Origin: Tremella fuciformis
Lineage: Eukaryota > Basidiomycota > Tremellomycetes > Tremellales > Tremellaceae
Assembly: GCA_032768795.1 (NCBI GenBank)
Contig: CP136490.1
Span: 6,138,001-6,202,000 of the forward strand
Direction of reading: 5' to 3'
DNA: 64,000 nucleotides
How positions within the stretch are numbered: the stretch's first letter is position 1; the number at the start of each line of letters is the position of its first letter. The translations under genes and the position numbers were made by a program. This document shows positions 11,701 through 22,000 of this stretch, piece by piece. The notes below the pieces were generated by a model. The model was not told the origin of the DNA. It did no database searches and saw nothing but the letters and a program-made list of their open reading frames with translations.

Positions 11701-13735
11701 AGATGGCGACCTACCCCGTGGTGGAGAAAGAGAACCAGTCCCTGACCGTATCACCGCTCTCAGTCCGATTTGGTCAATCATACCGGAGTCAATTGGCCAC
11801 CGTCGTCCTCTTCACCATCGCCAACGGAAATGGGAATGCGATCCGTGAGGGATGGACGCAAATCTTCGAAATGTTCCAGACACTCTTTTTGCATTCACTC
11901 CTACCGGCACCAATGCTGCAGATGGAGGACTTCCTGGCTGGTACCTCAACAATTCCTCTCAAGTCTGCTGCTCCGACCCCCGCGCCTGAAAGACGACCCG
12001 AAGGCGGTCTCCTGTCAACGCTCTCTTCTTATCTGCTCAGCCCATACGGTAACAGCACGGACAACCTATCCGTCGAGACCAGCGATGAGGATGTCGAGAA
12101 CACGTTGGTCGCCGCCGATTGCCTCTCATCATGCAAACTGGAAGAGCTTTACGGCGAGATCCTGCAACTCGATATTGAGGCGCTCTTGCCTGCCCTGAGG
12201 GCGATCCGTGCGCTCGCAGAGACAAGGACCACTGGTCGACTCCTGGCCAGGTCGGAACCTCGTATTGAGGGTGGCGGATCGCCACACCGCAGACATGAGG
12301 GTCAGCTGGCATATGACCCCGCTTGCGTGTTCCATCTTGAAATGATGGTTTCGCTTGCAAGCCGAAACAAGCAGCATATCGCTGAGACCTGGCCGATCAT
12401 CTTCGAATATTTGTCTTCGCTATTGTCATCGGCACAGTCGTACAGCGTGCTTCTCATTGAACGAGCTGTGGTGGGACTACTTCGCCTGTGTCTCGTAGTC
12501 TCGGAGACGGTATGTTTCCAAGATATGAGCTCGCTCGTGAGCTGACAGGCAGCCTGCGCTTCGTGACCAGCTGTACATCGCCCTCGATGTACTCCGTTCT
12601 TTGCCCTCAACAGTGCTCAATGCCGTTTCCGAACAGCTCATGGCCGGCATTGCCAAAATCCTCGAGAAGGATTCGGCAGTCGTCCGGTCGCACACGGAAT
12701 GGGGTTTGATCATCGCACTTTTCCGTGCGACAGTCGCCCATCCCGAGGCCTCAAAGGTGACGCTGGCTATCGTTCAAAAGATGGCTACTGGCGGCGAAGC
12801 AGCAGGATTGAGTGGAGATAACTATGCTGGCGTCGTAGCATTGCTCGACGAATTCGCCACTGCTGCTGGAGCAGCCGGTGTCGGGCGTGCTCAGGGCCGC
12901 CGGGCGAGCCAGACTGCCACTCTTGGGCCAACAGTGGAGAGGGGCCTGGCAGCTTTGGATTCGCTTTACGAGCTGCGAACGGTCATCCCGTCCCTGATGG
13001 AGAACAGTGGCTTGTCAGGCCAAGACGGTGGGTCTCAAGACTGTCTTGTTGATTCCAGCCTAACGTGCAGGATGGAATGCTTACTGGCTACCGCCTCTGC
13101 TGGCCATCGCGAAGCAATGTGTCAACGTCCACCAGTCTATCAGACAGCGTGCTATCTCGCACCTCCAGCGACTGCTCACATCCCCGCAATTGCTTTCGAC
13201 CGAGCAGGCCCTGCCGACGATCTTCGACCGCGTCTTGTTCCCGGTTATGGACGAGTTGCTCAAGCCTCAAGTGTTTGAGCGCGATTCAACTGGTATGGGC
13301 GAGACTCGACTGAGAGCTGCTACCCTGCTGTGCAAGGTGTTCCTGCAATATGTTGTCCGACTTGCGGAAGGCCGTATCGTTGGAGGCATGTTTGTGCGCG
13401 TTCTCGAGCGGCTTGAGCGATTCATGCGCAGCGAGAAGGAGATGCTGGTGAGTCATGCTGAAGTGCGAGTCAACATGACTGATGGGGATCAGAACGAAGC
13501 GACCGAATCGCTCAAGAATGTCATCCTGGTCATGCACTCTTCCGACCTTTTGCTTCCCCCGCCACATGGTGCAGATGCCGTGGACGCACGAAGCGCCGAG
13601 CAGAAGGAGCTGTGGGCACACAGCGCCCAACGAATCGAGCGAATATTGCCTGGGTTCTTGAAGGAAGCCATGCAGCCAACGGCCCCTCAGGTCCGTTCGA
13701 CCCCATCGCAGCCGGGCAGTCCGGCCAAAGCATAG
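8710..13735 (+). CDS. GEA1: ARF guanine-nucleotide exchange factor, Gea/GBF1 type
   Basis: Large Sec7-domain GEF activating ARF at the cis-Golgi. The first ATG is 8710; an in-frame ATG at 8734 has the better context (ATCATGGCC). The N-terminal DCB/HUS region is followed by the Sec7 domain, about 10.5-11.4 kb. This includes FNQKPKTGLAFLEKEGII and the glutamic-finger loop FRLPGEAQPIARITETFAEH. It also has LAYSVIMLNTDLHNPQNRKR and KRNLRGVNDGKDFAPEYL. Downstream HDS-type helical repeats follow (DEAMFRLSWRPVISAVAYAF, SLAGHFHLPEVFDTIVQSL), with a Pro/Ser insert near 11.97 kb. The protein ends at PGSPAKA, stop 13733-13735. Many short introns. The length (about 1,500 residues) matches Gea/GBF1 rather than cytohesins, and there is no PH domain. 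Converges on the flavoenzyme with 49 bases between stops. Confidence 0.92.
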
Positions 13736-13784
13736 ACATCAGAGTGTAATTTACATGCATGGTCATCAGCGAGTCGAGAGTCTG

Positions 13785-14975
13785 CTAAGTGCTGATCGCC
13801 GCCTTGGCTTTGGCAAAGTCCTCCTCGCCCAGTTCGGCGACTGTCAACGCGCCGGCCATCTCGCCCTGCGCCATGCTGAGGGCGATGTTGCCCATTGGCG
13901 AGCCGGCATTGCCTGCCCACAGGATTCCCGGGACAGGCGTGCGTGGATCGTCGCCCATCCTGGGCGGGACGGGGAGCGGGGGCAGCCCCTCCGTCATGGG
14001 CGTCATCCCGTTCGGCGCAAGCGGGAAGAGGTCGGCGATCCACTGCGCATGCGGCGAGACGGCGGTCAAAGCAGGGAAGACCACCATGTGCGGTACGTCC
14101 GTCGTCGTCCCGTCCTTGAAGCTCACCGAGAGCGTGTCGGCCTTCTCGGCGATCGACTCGATAGGCGTCGTGATGACGCTATACCCGCGCGCCTCGATGA
14201 GGGGCATGACGCCCTCGAGGCCGCTCTGTGCGAGCCCTTCGGGCGTCCGAACGTCCATGCCGTGCGTGAAGAAGTACACGGGCGTATTGTTGAGCGTGTC
14301 CCACATTTTGAATGCCATCTCTGCGATTTTGGCATTGAACATGGCCGTCTCGGGCGTGAGGAGGTACGCGAGGCCTTGCGAGGCCGTCTCGGTGCCGTGG
14401 CAGAAGATGCAGTGGATGGCCCGTCGGCCCCATGTCTCCTGCAGGCCTGGAGTCAGCTGTCTGTACCCGACACGGGTGAACTCACCTGGGATGGGTGGCA
14501 AGTTGTCTTTGAGCCCGGTGGCAAGTACGACCCTGCGCACCTGCACCTCTTCCCCGGTCTCGTCCGAGATCTTGAACAGCTTCCCCTCTCCTTCCTTGGT
14601 GGCGAGAGGCGACACGCCCGTCACCTTCACATCGCGGAACGTGACCCACGGATACCCCTTCTCGATGTCGGAGCGCAGAACCGCCCGGTGCGCAGCGGGG
14701 TCGGCGCCTTCATACCCCGGCACAGTGTGCGACTGCCTCGACTGGGCGTTACGGTAGAGTCCAGAGTCGTACAGCACAACGGGGCGCTTCGAGCGCGCGG
14801 CCATCAGCGCCGCCGAGAGCCCGGCGGGCCCACCGCCAATAACCGCAATGTCGTACTTGGCAGCAGGGGAGGTCATGGCGAGAGTGCTGCCGAGTCGGAA
14901 TGACAGTGGGTGGCTGAAGATATTGGATACGGTGCCGAGTGCAGCTGTGTAGAGTTGGGTAAAGGGGAGTCTCAT
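13785..14975 (-). CDS. GliT/thioredoxin-reductase-like FAD-dependent oxidoreductase
   Basis: Pyridine-nucleotide-disulfide oxidoreductase of the compact TrxR fold. FAD motif: YDIAVIGGGPAGLSAALMAA. Second dinucleotide-binding region follows ATGLKDNLPPIPG. The redox motif is HCIFCHGTE, a CxxC followed by HG as in gliotoxin-type dithiol oxidases, not the CATC of true thioredoxin reductase. C-terminal FAD motif: GILWAGNAGSPMGNIALSMA. The frame is open throughout, but 14447-14485 looks like a 39-base intron; removing it gives IPGLQETWGRRAIHC, the normal family spacing. Two in-frame starts exist: 14975 adds 33 residues rich in Arg/Ser/Thr and free of Asp/Glu, and 14876 (MTSPAAKYDIAV) gives a cytosolic form. 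The physiological disulfide substrate is unknown. Confidence 0.85.
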   Translation of the reverse strand: MRLPFTQLYTAALGTVSNIFSHPLSFRLGSTLAMTSPAAKYDIAVIGGGPAGLSAALMAARSKRPVVLYDSGLYRNAQSRQSHTVPGYEGADPAAHRAVLRSDIEKGYPWVTFRDVKVTGVSPLATKEGEGKLFKISDETGEEVQVRRVVLATGLKDNLPPIPGEFTRVGYRQLTPGLQETWGRRAIHCIFCHGTETASQGLAYLLTPETAMFNAKIAEMAFKMWDTLNNTPVYFFTHGMDVRTPEGLAQSGLEGVMPLIEARGYSVITTPIESIAEKADTLSVSFKDGTTTDVPHMVVFPALTAVSPHAQWIADLFPLAPNGMTPMTEGLPPLPVPPRMGDDPRTPVPGILWAGNAGSPMGNIALSMAQGEMAGALTVAELGEEDFAKAKAAIST

Positions 14976-15200
14976 GCTCTTTTTGTCTCCTCAGCGCCCC
15001 AGCCCCTCACTACTTAAGCAATGAATGCTAGCGGCTCTGTGGTAGGGGTGGACCACCTCCACTTGGCCGACCGGCCGGGTCCTTTCCTCGCGGCGGCCGC
15101 GCGCGCCGAGAGACTAATGGACGGCCCGTCCGGCTGGCTGGGAGGTGTGCTCAAGTAGCTCACGAGGATGCGGCAAATAGGATGCATATTCATGCTAGAT
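14976..15200. other. Promoter side of flavoenzyme gene
   Basis: 225 bases upstream of the flavoenzyme start; no gene seen. A GC-rich patch (15070-15130) contains a NotI-like GCGGCCGC run. Confidence 0.35.
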
Positions 15201-15749
15201 TCACTCATCGTCTTTACCAGCTGTTTCTTTGGGACTCGGTGGTTTCCAATCGTACGTGGGCCACTTTTCTTTTGGCTCCTTGAGTATACTCCTGTGCTCC
15301 GAACCTGTCGAAGAGGCGATGGAGGAGACTCGCTTCACACCAGGAGTGGGCCCGTCTGCAGCACCCACCTGCGCCGGCGTTACCGTCGAGTCGTCTCCAT
15401 TGGAATCGCTGGCATCGCGACTGACAGAGCTGGGGGGCTCGTATCTGGAAAAGCTTCCCGGCATTTTCTCCGGCGACTCCTTGAAGCTGACTGATCGCTT
15501 GGGCTTGCTCGGCTCAAATTCGTCACCCCTCGGCTCTGGCACTGAGCCTGACGATTGGGCTGTCGAGTCGGTGGCTGCTGTGCCCACATTACTGTCCGTT
15601 TCAGTCGCCCAAACCTGGCTCGGAAGGGCAGGAGCGGGCAATTCAGTGAAGTCACTAGTTGAGGTGCCCAAGGGCGTGTCTCTCGGCACTTCTGAGCCAG
15701 AGACGAAGGTCTTGTTCGAGACTCTTGAGCGGTTGGGCAAAGACGACAT
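15201..15749 (-). CDS. Hypothetical Ser/Pro-rich protein with RVxF- and SILK-like motifs
   Basis: Open frame of 182 codons from ATG 15749 (MSSLPNRSRVSNKTF); the frame is open further upstream, so an extra 5' exon is possible. Composition is Ser/Pro/Glu rich with no predicted fold. Two short motifs stand out: KRSVSF fits the protein-phosphatase-1 RVxF docking pattern, and RSILKEP fits the SILK pattern ([GS]IL[KR]). The C-terminus is PTYDWKPPSPKETAGKDDE. No family was recognised. The opposite strand is also open here, which weakens the call. It lies at the end of a run of similar ORFs on the same strand. Confidence 0.4.
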   Translation of the reverse strand: MSSLPNRSRVSNKTFVSGSEVPRDTPLGTSTSDFTELPAPALPSQVWATETDSNVGTAATDSTAQSSGSVPEPRGDEFEPSKPKRSVSFKESPEKMPGSFSRYEPPSSVSRDASDSNGDDSTVTPAQVGAADGPTPGVKRVSSIASSTGSEHRSILKEPKEKWPTYDWKPPSPKETAGKDDE

Positions 15750-16278
15750 TTCGTTAGGAGTGGGTGGTGCCGCGTATTGTATTGGGCTGGGGGTGTTGGG
15801 ATGTCTGGAGGGGAATCGCACATGTCTGCTGGGTCATATATAGAGGGGTGGAGACGCACGGGTGGAACGCCGTGTCGGGATGGATCATTGATCAAAGGAC
15901 GAATATCGATTCTCATTTGCATTGCGAAATGGCGATACCCCTTGGAACACGATCACCACAAAGGCAATGAGTTCTGTGACATGGACTGATGCCAGAGCGA
16001 GTGCGAGCGGTGTCTACGGCCTTCTCTGTGATGAGTGTGGGAGCGGGCAAATGCTCTCGCAATTTTTGGACAGCAGTGATTCGCAAGGGAACGTGTGTGG
16101 GAATGAGTACATGGAGTACATGCCAAGAGCAGCTAGAACCACTGGCACTCCTGACAAAGAGCTGCAGGACGAGGCCGGGATGTCACTCAGATGTCCGAGC
16201 ATGGCAGCTTAAGACCATAGTAGTCAACAGGGATGTCGATTCCTGCTCCCCGTCGACCGCATGCGACTGAGCGTTACT
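15750..16278. other. Unassigned region
   Basis: 529 bases with no supported gene. It could include a 5' exon of the downstream minus-strand ORF. Confidence 0.35.
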
Positions 16279-16727
16279 TTATTCGTCAGGCAGACTGATG
16301 ACTGTCTGTATCGGCCCCAGTGTTGTCTCGGTCCCGGGTGGGTCTGATTGCTGATTGTCGCTTGGACCCAAAGGCTGCCTGGCTCGATTGCAATCGGCAT
16401 CGCATGTCAGTTCGAGAAAAGAATCGCCAGCCCATTCATCAGTCCGTCTACTCCAGAGTCGGGGCTCTCCACATACATGATCCGGCTTGGTATGGTCGAA
16501 AGGCAACAACACACCATCAACTAGTGAAGTGTTGATCCGTGCAGAGATTCCAGCTGCGCCCCGGAGAGCCCGGTGGGGCGTGGGGGAAACTCGAGATCCT
16601 CTTCCCGAGGATCCTTTTCCGGTTTGGTGTCGACGGGAATAAGAGAGCCCTGTTCGGTCTTCATTGCTGTATCGGAGAGCCATGATTCGAGGTCCACCTT
16701 GTTCCCAGTTTCGGGCATGGTGGTCAT
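16279..16727 (-). CDS. Possible two-exon hypothetical protein
   Basis: A first exon from ATG 16727 (MTTMPETGNKVDLESWLSDT) is acidic/Pro rich. A second open segment in another frame ends WAGDSFLELTCDAD... to a stop at 16279. I could not find a clean donor and acceptor that joins them, so the structure is unproven. No family recognised. Confidence 0.25.
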
Positions 16728-16903
16728 ATTTCCACGCTATTCGGTGAAGTGCCAGTATGTGAGAGAGTGCAAACGCGAGTGAGTGGCGAAGAATGCACTA
16801 GTAATTCAAGGCAACCCTCGAGGATAAAAGGTGCGGCCTGAGAGCGAAACCTTGCAGTCGCGTGCGTGGCTCGAGCCCAGAGCCACTCCAGCCTGGCCGG
16901 TAG

Positions 16904-17557
16904 TCAGACCACCATACAGGGGTTTGAGCGCGGCGAGGGTTTCTTTGAGAGCTTGGCGAGACATGCGCCAATGAGCGAGTTCCCTGACGACCTGGTCCTC
17001 GAGTCAGCAGTGGACGGTTCCGACTGATCGGGATGCTTCAGTATGCCTTTGGGACTGGGCGTGCGCCAAGAACGCAGCGGCCGGAGGAGGAAGCTCGGCA
17101 ACTTGCTTGACCGCGCGGTGGGTATCACGACATCCGGTCGCGTGTCCCAGCTAATATGACGACCGTCAGCCTTGGTGGACCCAACAGACGATTTGATTCT
17201 ACACCGCCTCGCAAAGCCTGTCGAGTAGTGGCTGTTGATCTCAGTGTTTCGCCTAACGAGCTTCTCGCTCTCCGTCAATGATACCTTTCCTGCCGAATCG
17301 TACGAGGGGTCTCGCACACGGTCAAATGATGCTTGGCTTCGGCTTTGACGGGTTGAGGAACCTTCAGGCGTCCCCACTGTCTCTGTGAATGACGGAGAGC
17401 CGTCGCGGTGAGGATGAGAAGTCGAAGTCCTCGTCATCTGACCGCCCGTCGCGGTCGCCGCGCCATCTTGCTCGGTAGCGAACATGTCCGTGCGCTGTCC
17501 AGATTCAATGGCTCTTAAAAATTCTGGAGACGCTCGGGGGCGATGCAGCAGAAGCAT
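16904..17557 (-). CDS. Hypothetical Ser/Arg-rich protein with RVxF- and GILK-like motifs
   Basis: 217 codons from ATG 17557 (MLLLHRPRASPEFLRAIESG). It may be an internal exon of a longer gene that begins with the ORF at 17755-18318. The sequence is Ser/Thr/Arg rich. It contains RHISW (RVxF-like) and, 30-40 residues later, PSPKGILKHPDQSEPS (SILK-like), the same order as in the ORF at 15201-15749. The last residues are PSPRSNPCMVV; Cys at position -3 with two aliphatic residues is short of a CaaX box. No fold or family was recognised. Confidence 0.4.
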   Translation of the reverse strand: MLLLHRPRASPEFLRAIESGQRTDMFATEQDGAATATGGQMTRTSTSHPHRDGSPSFTETVGTPEGSSTRQSRSQASFDRVRDPSYDSAGKVSLTESEKLVRRNTEINSHYSTGFARRCRIKSSVGSTKADGRHISWDTRPDVVIPTARSSKLPSFLLRPLRSWRTPSPKGILKHPDQSEPSTADSRTRSSGNSLIGACLAKLSKKPSPRSNPCMVV

Positions 17558-17754
17558 ATGAAGCCGTCGAGGATGCCATCGAGCAGCACAGCAATCCAGC
17601 TATTAGCGACATTGGCCAATGGAGAGGCAGGCTCTGTCTTTCCAGTATCTGCTTCACAGGACCAAAGGAAGTCGCAGCCTCAACAGGCGTGCGAGTTGAT
17701 CGCCAGCACATCATACATGTTTCAAGAGAACGTAAAGGGCATGCATCAAGAGCC

Positions 17755-18318
17755 CTACATCGGCACGAATTCATTCCGCATCCCCTCTTGGCCAAGCACT
17801 CTGCTGCATCTCGTCCTTTGAGTGTTTGGCGAGTCAGGGATTTGTCGCTGGGACCTGTTTCGCAAGATGCCCCTCGCTGGCTGCGCCGACGATGGGGGCG
17901 GCTCGAATCTGGTCGGTTCCAGGACTTGGTAATCGAGGCTCTCCTCCGAATGATGGCTGCCCGCATACAACGGACCAATCTCAGCGCTGGCGGTGCTGTC
18001 GCTCGATCTCGATCTCGGCGCCGAGGTGTCCGAATATCTTGCAATCCCGTTATTGTTCGCCTCGGACCGACCATCGGTCACCTCGTTGCCAGACATGCCG
18101 GTCTCAGATGCCGTCCAATCGCCGCCGCTCAGATCGTCGCGAGGGTAAGTGGTCCAAGGGCTTTCTGGGTTACCAATGAGCTCAGCAGACTGGTCTGGTG
18201 GGTACATAAACGCCCAGTCTTCATCATATGTTTCTAGCGGTTCCGGCTGTTCGATTTCATAAGACACGGGAGCCGAAGTTTGCGAGAATCCGATTCCAGT
18301 ATTCAATGGGGAAGTCAT
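17755..18318 (-). CDS. Hypothetical acidic/Ser-rich protein or N-terminal exon of the next ORF
   Basis: Starts at ATG 18318 (MTSPLNTGIGFSQTSAPVSY). Acidic, aromatic-containing N-terminal half (LETYDEDWAFMYPPDQSAEL), then Ser-rich sequence and the motif PARGILRNRSQRQIP, again a SILK-type [GS]IL[RK] match. It runs to a stop at 17755. The region 17558-17754 contains partly open sequence (VEAATSFGPVKQILERQS) that could be another exon joining it to 16904-17557. No family recognised. Confidence 0.35.
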   Translation of the reverse strand: MTSPLNTGIGFSQTSAPVSYEIEQPEPLETYDEDWAFMYPPDQSAELIGNPESPWTTYPRDDLSGGDWTASETGMSGNEVTDGRSEANNNGIARYSDTSAPRSRSSDSTASAEIGPLYAGSHHSEESLDYQVLEPTRFEPPPSSAQPARGILRNRSQRQIPDSPNTQRTRCSRVLGQEGMRNEFVPM

Positions 18319-19092
18319 GCTTAAGTGCAAGTTCGCAGTCAAGGAAAATCACAAGGTGGTAGATATCTGGGAGACTTCGCAGAGGTAACGGGAGTCTTGT
18401 CTTGAGTAGGATGTTGCCGTGACTGGCCAGTCTTCGTAGACCTTCAATTAGGACTCCGAGACATACCTACCCAAAGGAGGGCGGCGACTTCGACATCTAG
18501 CGTGATTCCCCTAGAGTATTCGGAGTCCCAATACTGCGTGGACGTGTGGTACATGCATAATGAACGAGTGATGCGATCGGGCGATTGGGCGAGCGGCATC
18601 AGCAGGATTGCCGTTTCATTAGCGGGATGGCCTATGTGGACGGTGCATCGTTGGCGCCCCTACTCAGCCAAGCCTCCGCTTGAGAAACAGATCAGGCTTT
18701 GAAGTCTTGCTTATATGGGTCAGACAAGATGAAGAATGATGATTGCCACGAGAAGACGTCAGATCGGATGTTGCTTTTCGGTAGATTTCAGTCGCAGCAG
18801 GTCGGTCATTGTACGACGAAGGATTTTGTCGTGACACATACATCTCCTCACAAGGGATGTTGCTGTCCAGCGTACGACATGCGTGTTGTTTGCTCCTCTC
18901 GTGACAAGGCTTCTGCAGACGTGGAGGAAACATGACAGGTTGTTGTGTGATGTAGTTGGCGGTGGCCTGAAGTCGCATTCGCCAGGCACATGCAAATGCG
19001 GGAAATAATGCTTGTGGAGGGTCAATGTCCGATGATGCAATTATGGTCGAAGAGGCGTCGAAGCGCGATGCGGAGGCCGCGGTTTCTTGGGA
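18319..19092. other. Unassigned region between hypothetical cluster and SET9
   Basis: 774 bases, relatively AT-richer than neighbouring genes. It includes the SET9 3' flank and probably the promoter of the minus-strand hypothetical gene. No RNA gene or repeat was recognised. Confidence 0.4.
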
Positions 19093-22000
19093 TCAGGCTT
19101 GAGAATCAGCTGAATCCTCTTCATTAGTGCAAATCGGGCGCACCTCTGACGAAGACTCGCTTGACAGTCGAACTCTCTTGCCACCAACCATTATTCCGTT
19201 GCCGGCGAGAGAAATGACCTTGTTCGCCGTGGGCGAATGCCATTTACTGCCACTGAGAGAGCCTAGAGAGGTCGCAACGGCCTTGACCGGCGTCGTCTTC
19301 GTCGAATGGCGCTCAGCATCTGACGGAGCTACAGCGGAAGCACTGTCAGCCGAATCGTGTCCGGTGCCGCTTCCACTGCCGGTACTGTTCGGTTCTGAGC
19401 CAGAGGGAGAAGCCTCATCAGGCGACTTGGTTGGTGCCGGGCTCCAGTGCGATATTCGTGCGCCGTTCAACGCAGGGCGGAATGAGCTGAGGCGGACGAA
19501 GTTGAAACTAGTCGGGATCTCTCCATATGGTTTCAGCTTCGAGCTAGGGAAAGTGAAGGTCTTCGGCGGCGCAGCCACAGGTGAGCTTGCCTTCGGCGGA
19601 GACCAGTGACCGTTCTTAACGGGTGTGAGACGGACAGAAACCTTTTTTGGCTTTGGCATGGGCTGAGAAACCGGTTGGGAGGCTGTCGGCCGCGGGCTGA
19701 GCCCTTCTGCTTCTCTCCCTTCTCGCTCGGCTTCCACTCTCTTTGCTTCCGCTTTCTGTCTCCAGCCTGACCCACGGGGTCGGCCGCGCTTACGCGGCGA
19801 ACCCTCTTGAGCTGCCGGTTGCTTCGATGAAGAGGCATGTGGTTGTTGCGGGCCTTTCTGCGTCGTGGTGACCTTCGGCGAGGCGGTGGGCTGAGGAGTA
19901 AGAGATGGCAATACCGGGCGCGGGGGCTCTTTGGGAATCGTAGGGATATAGGGTCGGAGGAGAAGCTCTGCAAAAGTCGACGCAGTGAGGCTCCGAGACG
20001 AGACCTGCGGCAGAGCATTGCCGGAAGCTGGATTCGCATTCACGTGCCCGTTTCGAGCGTCCCAGAGTGCGATTCCGCTTCCTGGGCCGATGTTAGGACG
20101 GCTGTTCCATGCTGCAAAGCCTGCTCCTGGGGTGTTCGAGGGTTTGTCGTTCGGGCGTAATGCAGATGAAGGTTCTTTGGATAAGGGGATCGTCCCGGTC
20201 GAACCAGAAAGCATTTGAGCGGGTGAAGAAGGAGTTACGGTCTTTGAGGCCATACTCGGCGCAGTCGCCATGGTCCTACCAGAAAGCATTTGGGCGGATA
20301 AAGATGGAGACGTAGTCTTTGAGGCCGCCGTACTCGGCGCAGTCGCCATGGTCCTACCAGAAAGCATTTGAGCGGATGAAGAAGGAGACGCAGTCTTTGA
20401 GGCCGCCGTACTCGGCGCAGTCGCCATGGTCCTACCAGAAAGCATTTGAGCGGATGGAGATGGGGACGCAGTCTTCGTGGCGGCCGTACTCGGCGCAGTC
20501 GTCATGGTTCTACCAGAAAGCAATTGAGCGGGTGAAGATGGAGCCGCGGTATTTGAAGCCGCCCCACTCAACGCAGTCATCATGATCCTACCAGGAGACA
20601 TTTGGGCCGGTGAAGCCGAGATAACGGTCTTCGAGGCCGCCGTACTCGACGCAGTCGTCATGGTCCTACCAAGCATTTGAGCGTTTGAGGATGCAGTCGC
20701 ACTCTTCGATCCCGCCGTACTCGACGCGACCGTCATGGACCTGCCAGATAGAATCTGGGCGGGCGAGGACGCAATTGCACTCTTTGGGGCGGTACTCGAC
20801 GCGAACGTCATGGGCCTACCAAAGAACATTTGAGCGGGCGAAGACGCAATCACACTCTTTGGGGCGGTACTCGACGCATGGGTCATGGGCCTACCGGAGA
20901 GAGTTTGAGCGGGCGAAGACGCTATTGCACTTTTTGGGGCGGTTATGGTTGCAGTCGTCACGGTCCTCCCAGAAAGAGTTTGAGCGGCCGAAGACGCAAT
21001 CACACTCTTTGGGGCTGTACTCGACACAGTCGTCGCGGGCCTACCAGGAGGAGTTGGGGCGGGTGAAGACGCGCCTGTACTTTTCGGGGCTGTACTCGAC
21101 GCACTCGTCACTGTCCTACCAGCAAGCGCCTGAGGGGGTGCAGACGGAATAGTGTTTGGCACCATACTTGTTGCAGCGTTCGTGCCGACTGGATTTCGCT
21201 GAGCTTGCGTCGGTTCGGCCGTGACAGTAGGCTTGCTGATAGCACCCATCCCACGAAATCGAGAAAGATAGGCCGGTATGAGCGGAGAGGTGGCCTTGAC
21301 AGGCTCTTGAGCTGCAGTGAGGGGTTTCGGGGAAGGTGCGGTGGGCCGAGCTGGGGCCGTAATAACGATGGGCGCAGGACGTATCGACGGCATAGGACGA
21401 ATGGGTTTGAAGGAGAACGGCGTGCTTGCAGATACCGTACTCGGTCGAGCAGAAGTCGGAATGTGCACTCTGTTGGCCGAAGACGATGAAGCAGTCGCCG
21501 GGACGGCGCCCGGTCGACCAGACGTCGCTGTCGGCTCTTTCGGGGTGATGGAGGGGCGATTATCGGGGGTAGATGCCGCAGCTTTGGCCACAACCGGCGG
21601 TTTTTCGGGCACAGCGTGACTCCTCTGTGGTGGAACGTCTGACTGAAGACGCGATGTGTCCGTCTTCTGGGTATTGGAAGAATCGTTATTGGCCTGCTCA
21701 GCCGTATCATGGACAAGTCGTATGCTCCGTTTTCTACCCTTCGGTACGTGCGCAGGTGATGAGATTGGCACAATATCATCATCGTCGCCAGTGAGGTCTA
21801 TTACCCGACTAGGTCCGGCCGCTCCTCTGGAGGACGGCATGCTGGCGTCGCGGGAATCTTTGCTGTTTCCGGTGGCTGGCGCAGGCGACTGCTTTAGAGG
21901 TTGTTGAGCCTCGGCGGGAGCAGCCGTGAGCTTGGCATGCTCTTCACCAATTTGGACTCCCGCTGCGACTGGAGCAGCCGCCTTGGCCTCTTTCGAATCC

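Noticed and set aside
13755..14903. Long plus-strand open frames (over 300 codons) across the flavoenzyme gene
   Set aside because: They mirror the GC-rich minus-strand gene, which has complete FAD and CxxC motifs; the plus translations are Arg/His rich with no family features.
20109..21152. Plus-strand frames with a regular repeat (SYQKAFERMK-like)
   Set aside because: They are the antisense reading of the SET9 minisatellite; the minus strand joins to a complete SET domain.
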